From contig DZBD01000004.1 in NCBI GenBank assembly GCA_022729795.1, positions 1-48,683 of the forward strand: a stretch of DNA of 48,683 bases, written 5' to 3'. Source of the stretch: Sulfuricurvum sp. (GTDB lineage Bacteria > Campylobacterota > Campylobacteria > Campylobacterales > Sulfurimonadaceae). Numbering within the stretch: the first letter of the stretch is position 1; each line of letters begins with the position of its first letter. The translations under genes and the position numbers were made by a program. The notes under the pieces were generated by a model. It was not told where the DNA came from. It saw only the letters and a list, made by a program, of their open reading frames with translations, and made no database searches. This document shows positions 17,819 to 26,057 of this stretch, in pieces.

Positions 17819-18631
17819 ATGAAGTCTAGTATATATCAAAGCTCAAAAAATGTATTTTTAGATACGGTAAATGTTGAAGATTATATACAACTTGATAGAG
17901 TATCTACGATTTATCAATCTCTAAAAGATTCTGTAAGAAAACCTCTAAAAATGATACTTCTCTTCGGTAAGCCAGGCACCGGTAAAAGTATGTTTCTTAC
18001 GAAGCTCTATCATGACTTATCCTCGATACAAAAGGTATATATTTACAGAACACCTATTCTTGATGAAAGTGAATTTTATAAAGTCCTTGCACAAGATTTA
18101 TTTGGTATTAAATATAAAGGTGAGCTTAATTTTACACAATTTATGAGAGTCGTAGAAGAATACGAAACTGAGGAAACACCGCTTGTTTTATTGGATGAAG
18201 CACAGCTTTATTCCAACTCTTTAATGGAAAAAATACGATTATTATCTGATACGAGAAAAGTTAAATTTGTTATTACTCTTCACAAAACAGAAAAAGAAGA
18301 TTTAATCGCAAAAGCACATTTCCAAACAAGAATATGGGAAACTATAGAGCTAGAAAATGCATCAAGTATGGAGTTAAAAATTTATATACAAAAAAAACTA
18401 ATGAAAGCAAACTGTTTTGACAGCGCAAATATGTTTCAAAATAAATCCGTCAATCTTATCCATAAGCTTACAAACGGAAATTACCGAGATACTAATAAAC
18501 TTTTGTATACCTTATTTGATATTTATTCCTATTATGATGAACAAAATAACTACACAGCTATCAATAGAAACCATATTTCAAACAAGATAATAGAAATGTC
18601 TGCAATTCATACAGGTTTAGTAAATGCTTAA
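17819..18631 (+). CDS. ExeA/MshM-type AAA ATPase (CtsP-like)
   Basis: 270 residues. Walker A GKPGTGKS (50-57) and Walker B VLLDEAQ (123-129) are clear; the rest resembles the N-terminal AAA part of ExeA and MshM, without the C-terminal peptidoglycan-binding domain of ExeA. In Aeromonas ExeA helps place the secretin in the cell wall, and in Campylobacter CtsP is an ATPase needed for DNA uptake. The ATG at 17819 is 16 bases after the secretin gene and the 3' end overlaps the next gene by 8 bases. Confidence 0.85.
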   Translation: MKSSIYQSSKNVFLDTVNVEDYIQLDRVSTIYQSLKDSVRKPLKMILLFGKPGTGKSMFLTKLYHDLSSIQKVYIYRTPILDESEFYKVLAQDLFGIKYKGELNFTQFMRVVEEYETEETPLVLLDEAQLYSNSLMEKIRLLSDTRKVKFVITLHKTEKEDLIAKAHFQTRIWETIELENASSMELKIYIQKKLMKANCFDSANMFQNKSVNLIHKLTNGNYRDTNKLLYTLFDIYSYYDEQNNYTAINRNHISNKIIEMSAIHTGLVNA

Positions 18632-19490
18632 TGTAAATGAACTCGAAAGCAAATGGCTAAGATATAAAATAAAGTCATATATTCCACATGCCATTATCGC
18701 AGTGAGTACAATAATTATTACCCTATCGGTAGTCACTATTTATAATCTTAAACCAACCGTAAAAGTGGATGTTCATGCAGATAAAAATCTTCAAGTCTCG
18801 CCTACAAAAACTTTGCCTTTAGTAGAACAAAATACAACTATAAAAGAAAAATCACAACAGGCAATCATAGCTAATAGCAATCTAGCAATTATCGAAAAAA
18901 ACAAAAATCCACTACAAAATTCTACTCCTTTAGCCCAGAGTAACGAACAAAAAAAAGATAAAATCATTATGAGCCCGTCATTAGATTTTATGGTCAATAT
19001 GAGAACCAATATCCCGGCTAAATATGAGATAGTGACACCGGCAAAAGATATTCAAAATATCGTAATAGAAGAACCGATTCAAGAAAACGTGCTAGATCTT
19101 TCAGAAAAAGCTATCGATCTTGAATCCTCACAAGAAGATGTTTCATATGAATCCAAAAAGGGTTCTATCAGTATTAACAGACAAAATACTCATGATGATA
19201 TAAAATATGTTATAGAAAGATTTAAAAAGAATAATAACCCGGCTTTGAGTCTTTTTATTGCAAAAAAATACTATGAACTTGGAGACTATCACAAAGCCTA
19301 TAATTATTCTTTGGTTACAAATGAAATCAATCATGATATAGAAGCAAGCTGGCTCATTTTTGCAAAATCTCTTGTAAAACTCAATGAAAAAGAGATGGCT
19401 ATTAAAACTTTAACACAATATATTGACCATTCTAAATCAAATCGTGCACAAATTTTATTAGATGAAATCAATGCCGGGAAATTCAAATGA
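18624..19490 (+). CDS. MshN-like TPR membrane protein
   Basis: 288 residues: a cytoplasmic N-terminus, one transmembrane helix at about 21-43, a long variable periplasmic linker (45-180) and a C-terminal tetratricopeptide region (about 190-285, with LSLFIAKKYYELGDYHKAY). MshN in Vibrio and similar proteins in pilus clusters have this layout; they may act with the secretin or ATPase. The first codons overlap the ATPase gene and the last overlap the next gene (ATGA), so it is firmly in the operon. It carries the only copy of the dispersed word in the assembly cluster (18682-18692). Confidence 0.65.
   Translation: MLNVNELESKWLRYKIKSYIPHAIIAVSTIIITLSVVTIYNLKPTVKVDVHADKNLQVSPTKTLPLVEQNTTIKEKSQQAIIANSNLAIIEKNKNPLQNSTPLAQSNEQKKDKIIMSPSLDFMVNMRTNIPAKYEIVTPAKDIQNIVIEEPIQENVLDLSEKAIDLESSQEDVSYESKKGSISINRQNTHDDIKYVIERFKKNNNPALSLFIAKKYYELGDYHKAYNYSLVTNEINHDIEASWLIFAKSLVKLNEKEMAIKTLTQYIDHSKSNRAQILLDEINAGKFK
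18682..18692 (-). repeat. GGCATGTGGAA word in the MshN-like gene
   Basis: TTCCACATGCC on the plus strand, read ATT CCA CAT GCC, Ile-Pro-His-Ala. It falls within the transmembrane segment and is the only full copy in the nine-gene assembly cluster. Confidence 0.75.
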
Positions 19491-20029
19491 GAATGCTTAT
19501 TTTATTATTTTTGGTAATAAATGCTTATGCAGATTTAAAGCAAGATATGTTTAATCTTTACCAAAATAAAAAATTTGAAGAAGTGTGTAACCTTGGTTTC
19601 GATAATTTTGGTAATAACAGCAAAGATGAAGAGTTTCTTTCTTTATACGCTTTTGCATGTCTGAATTCCGACTTTATAGATCGCTTGGCAATACCAACTG
19701 CTATTTTGAAGTTTTCTAAAGAATCTCGTGCAAATGCAGCATATTTTTCGATAATCGTAATGCAAAAAAAATTGCTTTATCACGCACTGATTGATGGTTA
19801 CGATTTATCGTCCTTTAACTTACCTACAACGGATTACGTGCTTTCAAAAGTCTTTGATTTATATTCTAAATTAGGAAAGCATGAATCTAGGGCATTTTAT
19901 CTTTTTGAAAATCCGGATGATAAAAAATTAATTTATAAGCTTTATCTCTCACAAAGCGATGGAATTAGCAAAATAGTAATCGAAGAGTTTTATGATACAA
20001 TAATTGTCAAACGTCATGTTTACCGATAG
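19487..20029 (+). CDS. Unknown exported protein in the assembly cluster
   Basis: 180 residues with a signal peptide (residues 1-15, MRMLILLFLVINAYA). The mature part is helical, with repeats such as FEEVCNLGFDNF and FLSLYAFACLNSDF that look like TPR or Sel1-like pairs, and two cysteines (34 and 57, approximately) that could pair in the periplasm. No family was recognised. It overlaps the preceding gene by ATGA and its stop overlaps the AGGA site of the GspE gene, so it must be co-expressed with the apparatus. It may be a lineage-specific part of the machine. Confidence 0.7.
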   Translation: MRMLILLFLVINAYADLKQDMFNLYQNKKFEEVCNLGFDNFGNNSKDEEFLSLYAFACLNSDFIDRLAIPTAILKFSKESRANAAYFSIIVMQKKLLYHALIDGYDLSSFNLPTTDYVLSKVFDLYSKLGKHESRAFYLFENPDDKKLIYKLYLSQSDGISKIVIEEFYDTIIVKRHVYR

Positions 20030-20038
20030 GAAATTGCT

Positions 20039-21772
20039 GTGGATAGAATAACAATGGATTTACTCGCCAATGGCTCTATAATGAAGGCTCAAGTAGATAG
20101 GCTACTTGCCAAAGGCATTAGTACTAACCTCATCCTCAGAGACATTACTCTTTCGGGCTTTATGACTATGGACAGGCTTGTAAGATTTATTGTTGAGCAA
20201 ATCAGAAATGGCGTCTATGATTTAACTATTATAGATAACTATGATTATATACATGAAAAAGTTGTTCTTGAAAAATTAGCCCAAGAACTAAATTTACTTT
20301 TTCTGGATTTAGACTCTATAGATATGGACTATAAACTTACAGATCGCGTTCCTTTAGCGCAACTCAAAAAACACAGTGTGCTACCTATATATGAAGACGA
20401 TATGAGCGTGACTATTGCCTTTAGTGACCCACTTAATATAGATGCGCAAGAATCCATACAAAGACTCTTTCCAAGAAAACCAATCAAAATAGCTTTAGCA
20501 ACTAAAAAACAGATAGCTACTTATCTTTTTAAGGTAGAATTAAAAGACAGCGTAAAAGGTCTAGTAAAAAAAATCAGAGATGAGTTAAACTCCATCAACT
20601 CTATCGAAGAACAGCAAGAAGCCTCATCAATTTTATTATTAATAGATGTTGTTTTAAAAACATGCATTAAAGGGCGGGCAAGCGATATTCATGTTGAGCC
20701 CACAGAAAAAAATTGTGTTGTTAGGGGTCGCGTAGATGGTAAGTTGACTGAAATGTTCATCTTTGAAAAAGATATTTACCCTCCTCTTGCATCAAGGCTT
20801 AAACTTTTAGCAAATCTTGACATAGCAGAAAAAAGAAAACCTCAAGATGGCCGTTTTTCAACAACAGTCGGTGCACAGGAATTTGACTTCCGTATATCGA
20901 CACTTCCGATACTCTACGGTGAATCCATTGTTATGCGTGTTCTTGACAAACAAAAAGCTCTTGTAAAACTTGAGGATGCAGGTATGGATACGGTAAGTTA
21001 TCATAAGCTTTTAGAGGGGCTTAAAGCCCCGTACGGGATCATCCTCGTGACAGGACCTACGGGAAGCGGTAAAACTACAACTCTCTACGGTGCATTGAAC
21101 GAACTGAGAAATGTTGAAGACAAGGTTATTACTGTTGAAGATCCGGTAGAATATAGAATGAATCTCATCCAGCAAGTACAGGTTAATCCAAAAGTCGGAC
21201 TTAGCTTTGCAGATGCACTTAGATCAATACTAAGACAGGATCCGGATAAAATCATGATTGGTGAAATTCGTGATCAAGAAACACTTGAAATTGCTATAAA
21301 AGCAGCACTCACAGGGCATATGGTTATCTCTACTCTGCATACAAACGATTCCTTAAGTGCAATTCCCCGTATGGTAGATATGGGGATTGAACATTACCTT
21401 ATAAGCGGTGCTCTAGTAGCTATTCAAGCACAAAGACTTGTGAGAAAAATATGTAAATATTGTAAAACCGAAGAGATAGTTCCCTCTTCAGTTTTAGAAG
21501 AGTTAAAAGATAAAATTCCAGTCGGTGCTAAATTTTATACAGGTAAAGGTTGCAAAGAGTGCAACGAAAGCGGATATATGGGAAGGGAAATGATTTGTGA
21601 AGTCTTAAATATTTCTGACAAACTTTCTAGTTTAATTGCAAAAGGTGCTGCAAAAGATAAAATGTTAGAACAAGCGCTTGAAGATGGATTTATTGGAATA
21701 TTAGAAAATGGAATTCAAAAAGCCCTTGATGGTGTAACTAGTCTCGAAGAGATACTAAAGGTAGCAAAATAA
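20039..21772 (+). CDS. GspE/PilB/MshE-type assembly ATPase (CtsE-like)
   Basis: 577 residues. The GTG at 20039 is 7 bases after AGGA and is preferred to the ATG at 20054. An N-terminal MshEN-type domain comes first, then the core: Walker A GPTGSGKTTT (about 339-348), Asp box, Walker B IMIGEIRD (about 404-411), His box HTNDS, and a zinc-binding tetracysteine region (CKYC about 472, CKEC about 505). It would power assembly of a short pilus or DNA-uptake pseudopilus. The closest functional analogues are CtsE and MshE. It overlaps the GspF gene by one base. Confidence 0.93.
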   Translation: MDRITMDLLANGSIMKAQVDRLLAKGISTNLILRDITLSGFMTMDRLVRFIVEQIRNGVYDLTIIDNYDYIHEKVVLEKLAQELNLLFLDLDSIDMDYKLTDRVPLAQLKKHSVLPIYEDDMSVTIAFSDPLNIDAQESIQRLFPRKPIKIALATKKQIATYLFKVELKDSVKGLVKKIRDELNSINSIEEQQEASSILLLIDVVLKTCIKGRASDIHVEPTEKNCVVRGRVDGKLTEMFIFEKDIYPPLASRLKLLANLDIAEKRKPQDGRFSTTVGAQEFDFRISTLPILYGESIVMRVLDKQKALVKLEDAGMDTVSYHKLLEGLKAPYGIILVTGPTGSGKTTTLYGALNELRNVEDKVITVEDPVEYRMNLIQQVQVNPKVGLSFADALRSILRQDPDKIMIGEIRDQETLEIAIKAALTGHMVISTLHTNDSLSAIPRMVDMGIEHYLISGALVAIQAQRLVRKICKYCKTEEIVPSSVLEELKDKIPVGAKFYTGKGCKECNESGYMGREMICEVLNISDKLSSLIAKGAAKDKMLEQALEDGFIGILENGIQKALDGVTSLEEILKVAK

Positions 21773-23016
21773 TGAAGTACTTTGCAGCAACTGTTCTCAA
21801 AAAAGGGAAAAAAGAAAAAATATTTTTTTACGCGGCAGATAGAAAAGAAGCAAGCATCTATACAAAAAATAAAGTAACCGGCATAATTATTAAGATTGCC
21901 GAAGAACAAGAACCTTTGGATGCACAGTTTAATAGATTTAAAACTAATCTTCTACAAAATATTCGAAAGAAAAAAATAAAGCCTGACGCGTTAATAGCTG
22001 CAATTCGACAGCTTGCAGTTATGACAAACGCAGGCATATCTATTCACGATTCTATCGGAGAGATAGCTTCGGCCACGGAAGATACTGCTCTTAAAACTGT
22101 TTTTGGTAAGCTCGCTGATGATATAAATGCAGGACACTCTTTGTCTGCTTCAATGAATAATTTTAGATTTGAATTAGGAAATCTAACTATTGCGATGGTT
22201 CAACTCGGCGAAAAAACAGGTAATCTAGATGAAGCTCTTTACTCCCTTGCAGATATGCTTGAAGAGATTCGTGCTAATATTATTAAGTTTAAAAAAGCAA
22301 TGGCGTATCCTAGAAATGTTATGATAGCTATGGCTATTGCATTTACTGTCCTTATATCTTATGTAGTTCCGCAATTTAAGTCTATCTTTGAAGAACTGCA
22401 TGCTGAATTGCCTCTTCCTACAAGGATTTTACTTACCCTTGAATATCTTTTTAATAATTATGGACCCTATGTTTTAGCCGCTATTTTCATAGCAATTTCT
22501 ACATTCAAATATATGATAAATAACTACACACATATAAGATATGGCTGGCACCAATTTTTACTAAAGACATATCTCATTAAAAATATTATTAAGTATTCGA
22601 CACTCAGTCGTTTTACTCTTGTTTTTTCAGAACTTATTCGTGCTGGTATTCCGATTGCCGAAGCTCTAGACACTTCAATAGATATGATTGATAGCCTTCC
22701 CCTTAAAGCAAAACTCTTATCCGTAAGAAGAACAGTAGAAAAAGGGGGAACTCTCAACAAGGGACTTAAAGAAACAGGTCTGTTTGAGAATATGATTATA
22801 CAAATGGTTTCAGCAGGGGAAGACAGCGGTACTCTTGACACAATGATAAAAAAAGTTGCTGAATATTATAAAATGAGGTTTGACGCTATCATTGATGGCT
22901 TATCAGGAGCTATAGAACCTATCATGTTGCTGATTATAGCATCCATGGTAATCTTACTTGCTCTTGGTATCTTCTTACCTATGTGGGATATGGGAAATGC
23001 TGTCCAAGGAAGATAA
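21772..23016 (+). CDS. GspF/PilC/MshG-type platform protein (CtsF-like)
   Basis: 414 residues, inner-membrane platform of type II and type IV pilus machines. Two GspF repeats (about 70-200 and 275-400) show AVMTNAGISIHDSI and IRAGIPIAEALDT, each with LGEKTGNLDEAL or AGEDSGTLDTMI motifs, and three transmembrane helices (about 180, 230 and 385). It closes the cluster. No pilin, prepilin peptidase or MshB/A/C/D-like gene follows, unlike msh operons. Confidence 0.92.
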   Translation: MKYFAATVLKKGKKEKIFFYAADRKEASIYTKNKVTGIIIKIAEEQEPLDAQFNRFKTNLLQNIRKKKIKPDALIAAIRQLAVMTNAGISIHDSIGEIASATEDTALKTVFGKLADDINAGHSLSASMNNFRFELGNLTIAMVQLGEKTGNLDEALYSLADMLEEIRANIIKFKKAMAYPRNVMIAMAIAFTVLISYVVPQFKSIFEELHAELPLPTRILLTLEYLFNNYGPYVLAAIFIAISTFKYMINNYTHIRYGWHQFLLKTYLIKNIIKYSTLSRFTLVFSELIRAGIPIAEALDTSIDMIDSLPLKAKLLSVRRTVEKGGTLNKGLKETGLFENMIIQMVSAGEDSGTLDTMIKKVAEYYKMRFDAIIDGLSGAIEPIMLLIIASMVILLALGIFLPMWDMGNAVQGR

Positions 23017-23029
23017 AACTTTATCTTCC
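23008..23029. terminator. Hairpin between convergent genes
   Basis: GGAAGATAAA (23008-23017) pairs with TTTATCTTCC (23020-23029); the innermost pairs must open, leaving about 9 pairs and a 4-base loop. It overlaps the stop of the GspF gene and lies just before the end of yigZ. No T tract is present on either side, so termination activity is uncertain. Confidence 0.45.
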
Positions 23030-23035
23030 CAACCA

Positions 23036-23608
23036 CTATACTAGTTCAACGAGTCTCTGCATTTTTACTAAAAAATCTTGTATTGTAGACTCACAAGCTT
23101 TTACTTTATAAACTGGAGTAGATGAAAATACTTTTTCTATAATTGTAATTCCACATGCCAAGCATTCATATTCTACTATTCTTGTATTCGTATATTCGAA
23201 AGAGATAGTTTTCACTATCTCATTTTTATATTCTATAAGAATAGTTTGGCTTAAAACAGCATTGACAGCATCACTATACGCGCGCACTAGCCCACCCGTA
23301 CCAAGTTTTGTACCACCAAAATATCTCACGATAATAACAGCTGTATCAATAATCTCAGCACCCTGCAAAACAAAGAGTGATGGCTTACCGGATGTGCCTT
23401 TTGGCTCTCCGTCATCGCTGGAATGCTCTACTATCTGAGCAAATTCATTCAGATATCTATATGCAACAACAAAATGTCTTGCTTTTTGATGTGTCTTCTT
23501 TAATTCTAAAAGTGTGTGTTCATACTCAGAAAAAGGGATGAGATGTGCTATAAACTTAGATTGTTTCACTTCATGTGAATTAGTATAAGGGCTCTTAATA
23601 AATTTCAT
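23036..23608 (-). CDS. yigZ: YigZ/IMPACT family protein
   Basis: 190 residues with the IMPACT signature HSSDDGEPKGTSGKP (about 60-74) and the RYFGGTKLGTGGLVRAY stretch. Bacterial YigZ proteins have an N-terminal IMPACT domain and a small C-terminal domain; the role is not settled, perhaps linked to translation. It contains one copy of the dispersed word (23149-23159, read Ala-Cys-Gly). It lies 34 bases downstream of yebC with a hairpin of the dispersed word between. Confidence 0.93.
   Translation of the reverse strand: MKFIKSPYTNSHEVKQSKFIAHLIPFSEYEHTLLELKKTHQKARHFVVAYRYLNEFAQIVEHSSDDGEPKGTSGKPSLFVLQGAEIIDTAVIIVRYFGGTKLGTGGLVRAYSDAVNAVLSQTILIEYKNEIVKTISFEYTNTRIVEYECLACGITIIEKVFSSTPVYKVKACESTIQDFLVKMQRLVELV
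23149..23159 (-). repeat. GGCATGTGGAA word in yigZ
   Basis: TTCCACATGCC on the plus strand; coding strand reads TTG GCA TGT GGA ATT, Leu-Ala-Cys-Gly-Ile. Confidence 0.8.
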
Positions 23609-23617
23609 GGATTACCA

Positions 23618-23642
23618 TTTCCACATGCCAAGCATGTGAAAA
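23618..23642 (-). terminator. Hairpin made from two inverted copies of the dispersed word
   Basis: CACATGC (23623-23629 region) and GCATGTG (23632-23638) pair perfectly around a three-base CAA loop; one mismatch outside, then three further A-T pairs, ending in AAAA next to the yebC stop at 23643. One arm is a full GGCATGTGGAAA word and the other is GCATGTGAAA. It occupies nearly the whole gap between yebC and yigZ, like uptake-sequence terminators in Neisseria. It may attenuate or stabilise rather than fully terminate. Confidence 0.6.
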
Positions 23643-24353
23643 CTACGCTAAATTTGTGAAAACTTTTTGAACGTCCTCATCATCCTCTAATCTATGTAAA
23701 ATTTTGTCAATATCGACTTGTTCTTCTTCAGTGATAGTTATAGGCGTAGTTGCGATTCGTTCTAAATTTGCTTTTGTTATTTCTATTCCAAGTGATTCCA
23801 TAGCCTCATTTAAAGTACCAAAACTTTTATAATCACCCGTAACTAATACTTCACCCTCCTCTTCTTCAATCTCTTCGAGTCCAGCATCTATTAATCCCAA
23901 TTCTAACTCTTCCAAATCCACACCCTCTTTGAGTGGAAATTCTATGACTGCTTTTCGCTCAAACATAAATTCTAAAGAACCGTTTGTCAGTAATTCACCG
24001 CCATGTTTCGTAAGAATATTTTTAACATTAGCCACTGTTCTTGTATTATTATCCGTTGCACACTCAATAAAAAGGAGAACTCCATAAGGAGCTTTTCCTT
24101 CAAAATTTACCTCTAACATACTAGCAGTGTCTTTTGCAGTAGCTCTTTTGATAGCCGCTTCAATATTATCTTTTGGCATATTTTCTGCTTTTGCATTCAA
24201 AATTGCCGTACGCAGTCTTGCATTCATATCAGGATCAGAACCACCCTCTTTTGCGGCCATAGTGATAACTTTACCTAATTTTGGAAACAATGTCGACATT
24301 GCTCCCCATCTTTTTAATTTTGATGCTTTTCTATATTCAAATGCTCTACCCAT
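23643..24353 (-). CDS. yebC: YebC/PmpR/TACO1 family protein
   Basis: 236 residues, normal length. The N-terminus [20 protein letters not shown] and the [37 protein letters not shown] region are family hallmarks. Members act as transcription regulators or, in newer work on TACO1/YebC, help ribosomes through proline stretches. ATG at 24353 has AAAGGAAAA upstream. A TATAAT element sits 30 bases before the start. Confidence 0.96.
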   Translation of the reverse strand: MGRAFEYRKASKLKRWGAMSTLFPKLGKVITMAAKEGGSDPDMNARLRTAILNAKAENMPKDNIEAAIKRATAKDTASMLEVNFEGKAPYGVLLFIECATDNNTRTVANVKNILTKHGGELLTNGSLEFMFERKAVIEFPLKEGVDLEELELGLIDAGLEEIEEEEGEVLVTGDYKSFGTLNEAMESLGIEITKANLERIATTPITITEEEQVDIDKILHRLEDDEDVQKVFTNLA

Positions 24354-24382
24354 AAAAATTTTCCTTTTAAATTATCCTTGAA

Positions 24383-24388
24383 ATTATA
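24383..24388 (-). promoter_or_regulatory. -10 element for yebC
   Basis: ATTATA on the plus strand is TATAAT on the minus strand, 29 bases before the yebC ATG, in the 51-base gap to the next gene. No clear -35 box. Confidence 0.45.
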
Positions 24389-24404
24389 CCAATTATTTTA
24401 AATA

Positions 24405-24752
24405 TCAAGCTATTTGCAAAATACTTAGCACTCCATCTTCACTAAAATCAACGCTTATTTTGCTTAACTCTTTCTCTTTGCGAAAAGTAATCATTAAATT
24501 TTTATTTTCAAAACTTTCATTTGTAAGCAGTTCAATAGTAAAGCCATCGAGTGAATCTTGCAAAACATCAATAATCCTTGCACTCAGTTTGGCTCGATGC
24601 CTTAAATATGTGTTTTCATATTCGATATAAAAGCCGCTTTCATCATACACCAGTTCAGATAGTTGGTGAATGACACCACTTAATTTATGAAAAAGTCTTT
24701 GCGAGAGAGCAAGGTTTTTCTTTAATATTTCATAATCATCTTGATTTAACAT
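24405..24752 (-). CDS. Unknown small protein
   Basis: 115 residues, not recognised. The N-terminal half is helical (YEILKKNLALSQRLFHKLSG), the C-terminal half looks like beta strands (LMITFRKEKELSKISVDF). No signal peptide or cysteine motif. Codon use and base composition match neighbours. It has an AT-rich upstream region shared with the divergent gene at 24808, so the two may be co-regulated. Confidence 0.75.
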   Translation of the reverse strand: MLNQDDYEILKKNLALSQRLFHKLSGVIHQLSELVYDESGFYIEYENTYLRHRAKLSARIIDVLQDSLDGFTIELLTNESFENKNLMITFRKEKELSKISVDFSEDGVLSILQIA

Positions 24753-24782
24753 TTATTACGCTTTCTTTAAAATCTAAACATG

Positions 24783-24788
24783 TATAAT
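24783..24788 (+). promoter_or_regulatory. -10 element for the gene at 24808
   Basis: TATAAT preceded by TG (TGTATAAT), a near extended -10, 19 bases before the ATG at 24808, which itself has a TTGGGAGA ribosome site. Confidence 0.45.
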
Positions 24789-24807
24789 AGCATATTGGGA
24801 GAAAAAA

Positions 24808-25296
24808 ATGAAACTTAGTCTAAAAATAAAACATTATTTTTTAAACGCTTTTCGTGAGATATTTGTACATCATCACGGTTCATTAGAATTTCGTGCAAAA
24901 ATTTTTGCACTCATGATTGCTTCTGATAGCAATGCAAAGGTTGAAAATTATATTGTTGTTAGAAATGTAGGAATGAATATTTACGAAAACGATGAAGATA
25001 GAGCAAATCTGCTGATGCTCACAACCAAAGAGCTTGTTAAAAAAATAACAAACAATAATGGTCTGGATATTGATACTCTGGTTTTAAATATCCAAAAAGA
25101 GCTCAAATTAGTTCCCCGTTATGCAAAAAAAATAGACACGGACTCTCTCAAGCCCTTTCTAGCATTATCGCACGATGGCGACACTATCTCATATCAAGAA
25201 AATATTTTAGAATTTTTGCAAACATTAAAAGAAGAGATATTAAATAGTAAAGAATCTCAAATAGCCAAAGATGAAGAAAAACTCAGTTCCAAATAG
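24808..25296 (+). CDS. Unknown conserved-looking protein
   Basis: 162 residues, not recognised. The N-terminus is basic and contains HHHGSLEFRAKIFALMIAS; the middle has DEDRANLLMLTTKELVKKI, and the C-terminus is a charged helix. It has a strong ribosome site (GGGAG) and a TATAAT element. It resembles in general form small tellurite/TerB-like helical proteins, but no signature was seen, so no function is proposed. Its end is two bases from the convergent ttcA-like gene, leaving no room for a terminator. Confidence 0.75.
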   Translation: MKLSLKIKHYFLNAFREIFVHHHGSLEFRAKIFALMIASDSNAKVENYIVVRNVGMNIYENDEDRANLLMLTTKELVKKITNNNGLDIDTLVLNIQKELKLVPRYAKKIDTDSLKPFLALSHDGDTISYQENILEFLQTLKEEILNSKESQIAKDEEKLSSK

Positions 25297-25298
25297 AC

Positions 25299-26057
25299 TC
25301 AGAGAGAAAATTTTTCCACATCAAAAAAACTCTCTTGCGATATATTCTTAAATGCTGCATTTAAGCTTGTAAAAAGCGTTGGGAATTCTTTTTCCATACG
25401 AGAAAGCATCTCTTTTGTATGCGCTCTGGCATGTGGCATTTTTACATCAAAACGCATTGAAGGGCAAGCTTCATCACCTATAGTAGGAATATCATTTTCA
25501 AGCGCAAACGCTGTAAGCTGCCTTTCTCTCATTTGAATCAATGGACGTATTACTATGAGCCCATTATCTGCTCTATATTTAGGAGCAAGGGAGCGTAACT
25601 GACCATTGTAAATAAAATTCATAAAAAAACTCTCAGCAGCATCATCCATATGATGACCAAGTGCTACTTTGTTACAAGCAAATTTTTCTGCTGCACTGTA
25701 TAGTGAGCCCCTACGCATACGTGAGAAAAAACTACAAAAAGAAGAATTTTTTCTTATTTTCTCCGTTGCTAAATCATAAATTTTTGTATCATGTATGGCA
25801 TGTGGAATATCATACTCTGCACAATGGGCGATTAATTTATCAAAGTTTTCTTCCATTCCATACGACACTGTTACTGCAATAAATTCAAAGTCAAAAGGTG
25901 CACGGCGTTGCTGTTCTTTCATTGCGTGAACCATAGTCAGAGAATCTTTTCCACCACTCAGACCTACTAAAATCTTATCGCCCTCTTCAATGAGATTAAA
26001 CTCGGCATTTGTCCTACCAAGCTTACTCATAATTTTTTTTGAAAGTTTAATCGACAA
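25299..26057 (-). CDS. ttcA: TtcA-like tRNA 2-thiocytidine synthetase
   Basis: 252 residues. The PP-loop SGGKDS (34-39) and GHHMDDAAESF are typical of TtcA, which adds sulfur to cytidine 32 of certain tRNAs using ATP and a 4Fe-4S cluster. In E. coli the cluster is held by C122, C125 and C222. Here C108 and C198 correspond to the first and third, but the second position is F111. The same SRMRRG segment follows, so alignment is secure. Perhaps another residue or an external ligand is used, or the reaction differs. It overlaps mtnN by 11 bases and carries two copies of the dispersed word (25428, 25797), both read Pro-His-Ala. Confidence 0.85.
   Translation of the reverse strand: MSIKLSKKIMSKLGRTNAEFNLIEEGDKILVGLSGGKDSLTMVHAMKEQQRRAPFDFEFIAVTVSYGMEENFDKLIAHCAEYDIPHAIHDTKIYDLATEKIRKNSSFCSFFSRMRRGSLYSAAEKFACNKVALGHHMDDAAESFFMNFIYNGQLRSLAPKYRADNGLIVIRPLIQMRERQLTAFALENDIPTIGDEACPSMRFDVKMPHARAHTKEMLSRMEKEFPTLFTSLNAAFKNISQESFFDVEKFSL
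25428..25436 (+). repeat. GGCATGTGG word in ttcA-like gene
   Basis: Nine-base match followed by C; coding strand reads ATG CCA CAT GCC, Met-Pro-His-Ala. Confidence 0.7.
25797..25807 (+). repeat. GGCATGTGGAA word in ttcA-like gene
   Basis: Exact 11-base match; coding strand reads ATT CCA CAT GCC, Ile-Pro-His-Ala. Confidence 0.8.

Noticed and set aside
23564-23580. parS-like sequence (TGTTTCAC ... GTGAA) near yigZ start
   Set aside because: The halves are separated and shifted relative to the parS palindrome, and the stretch is coding sequence of yigZ.
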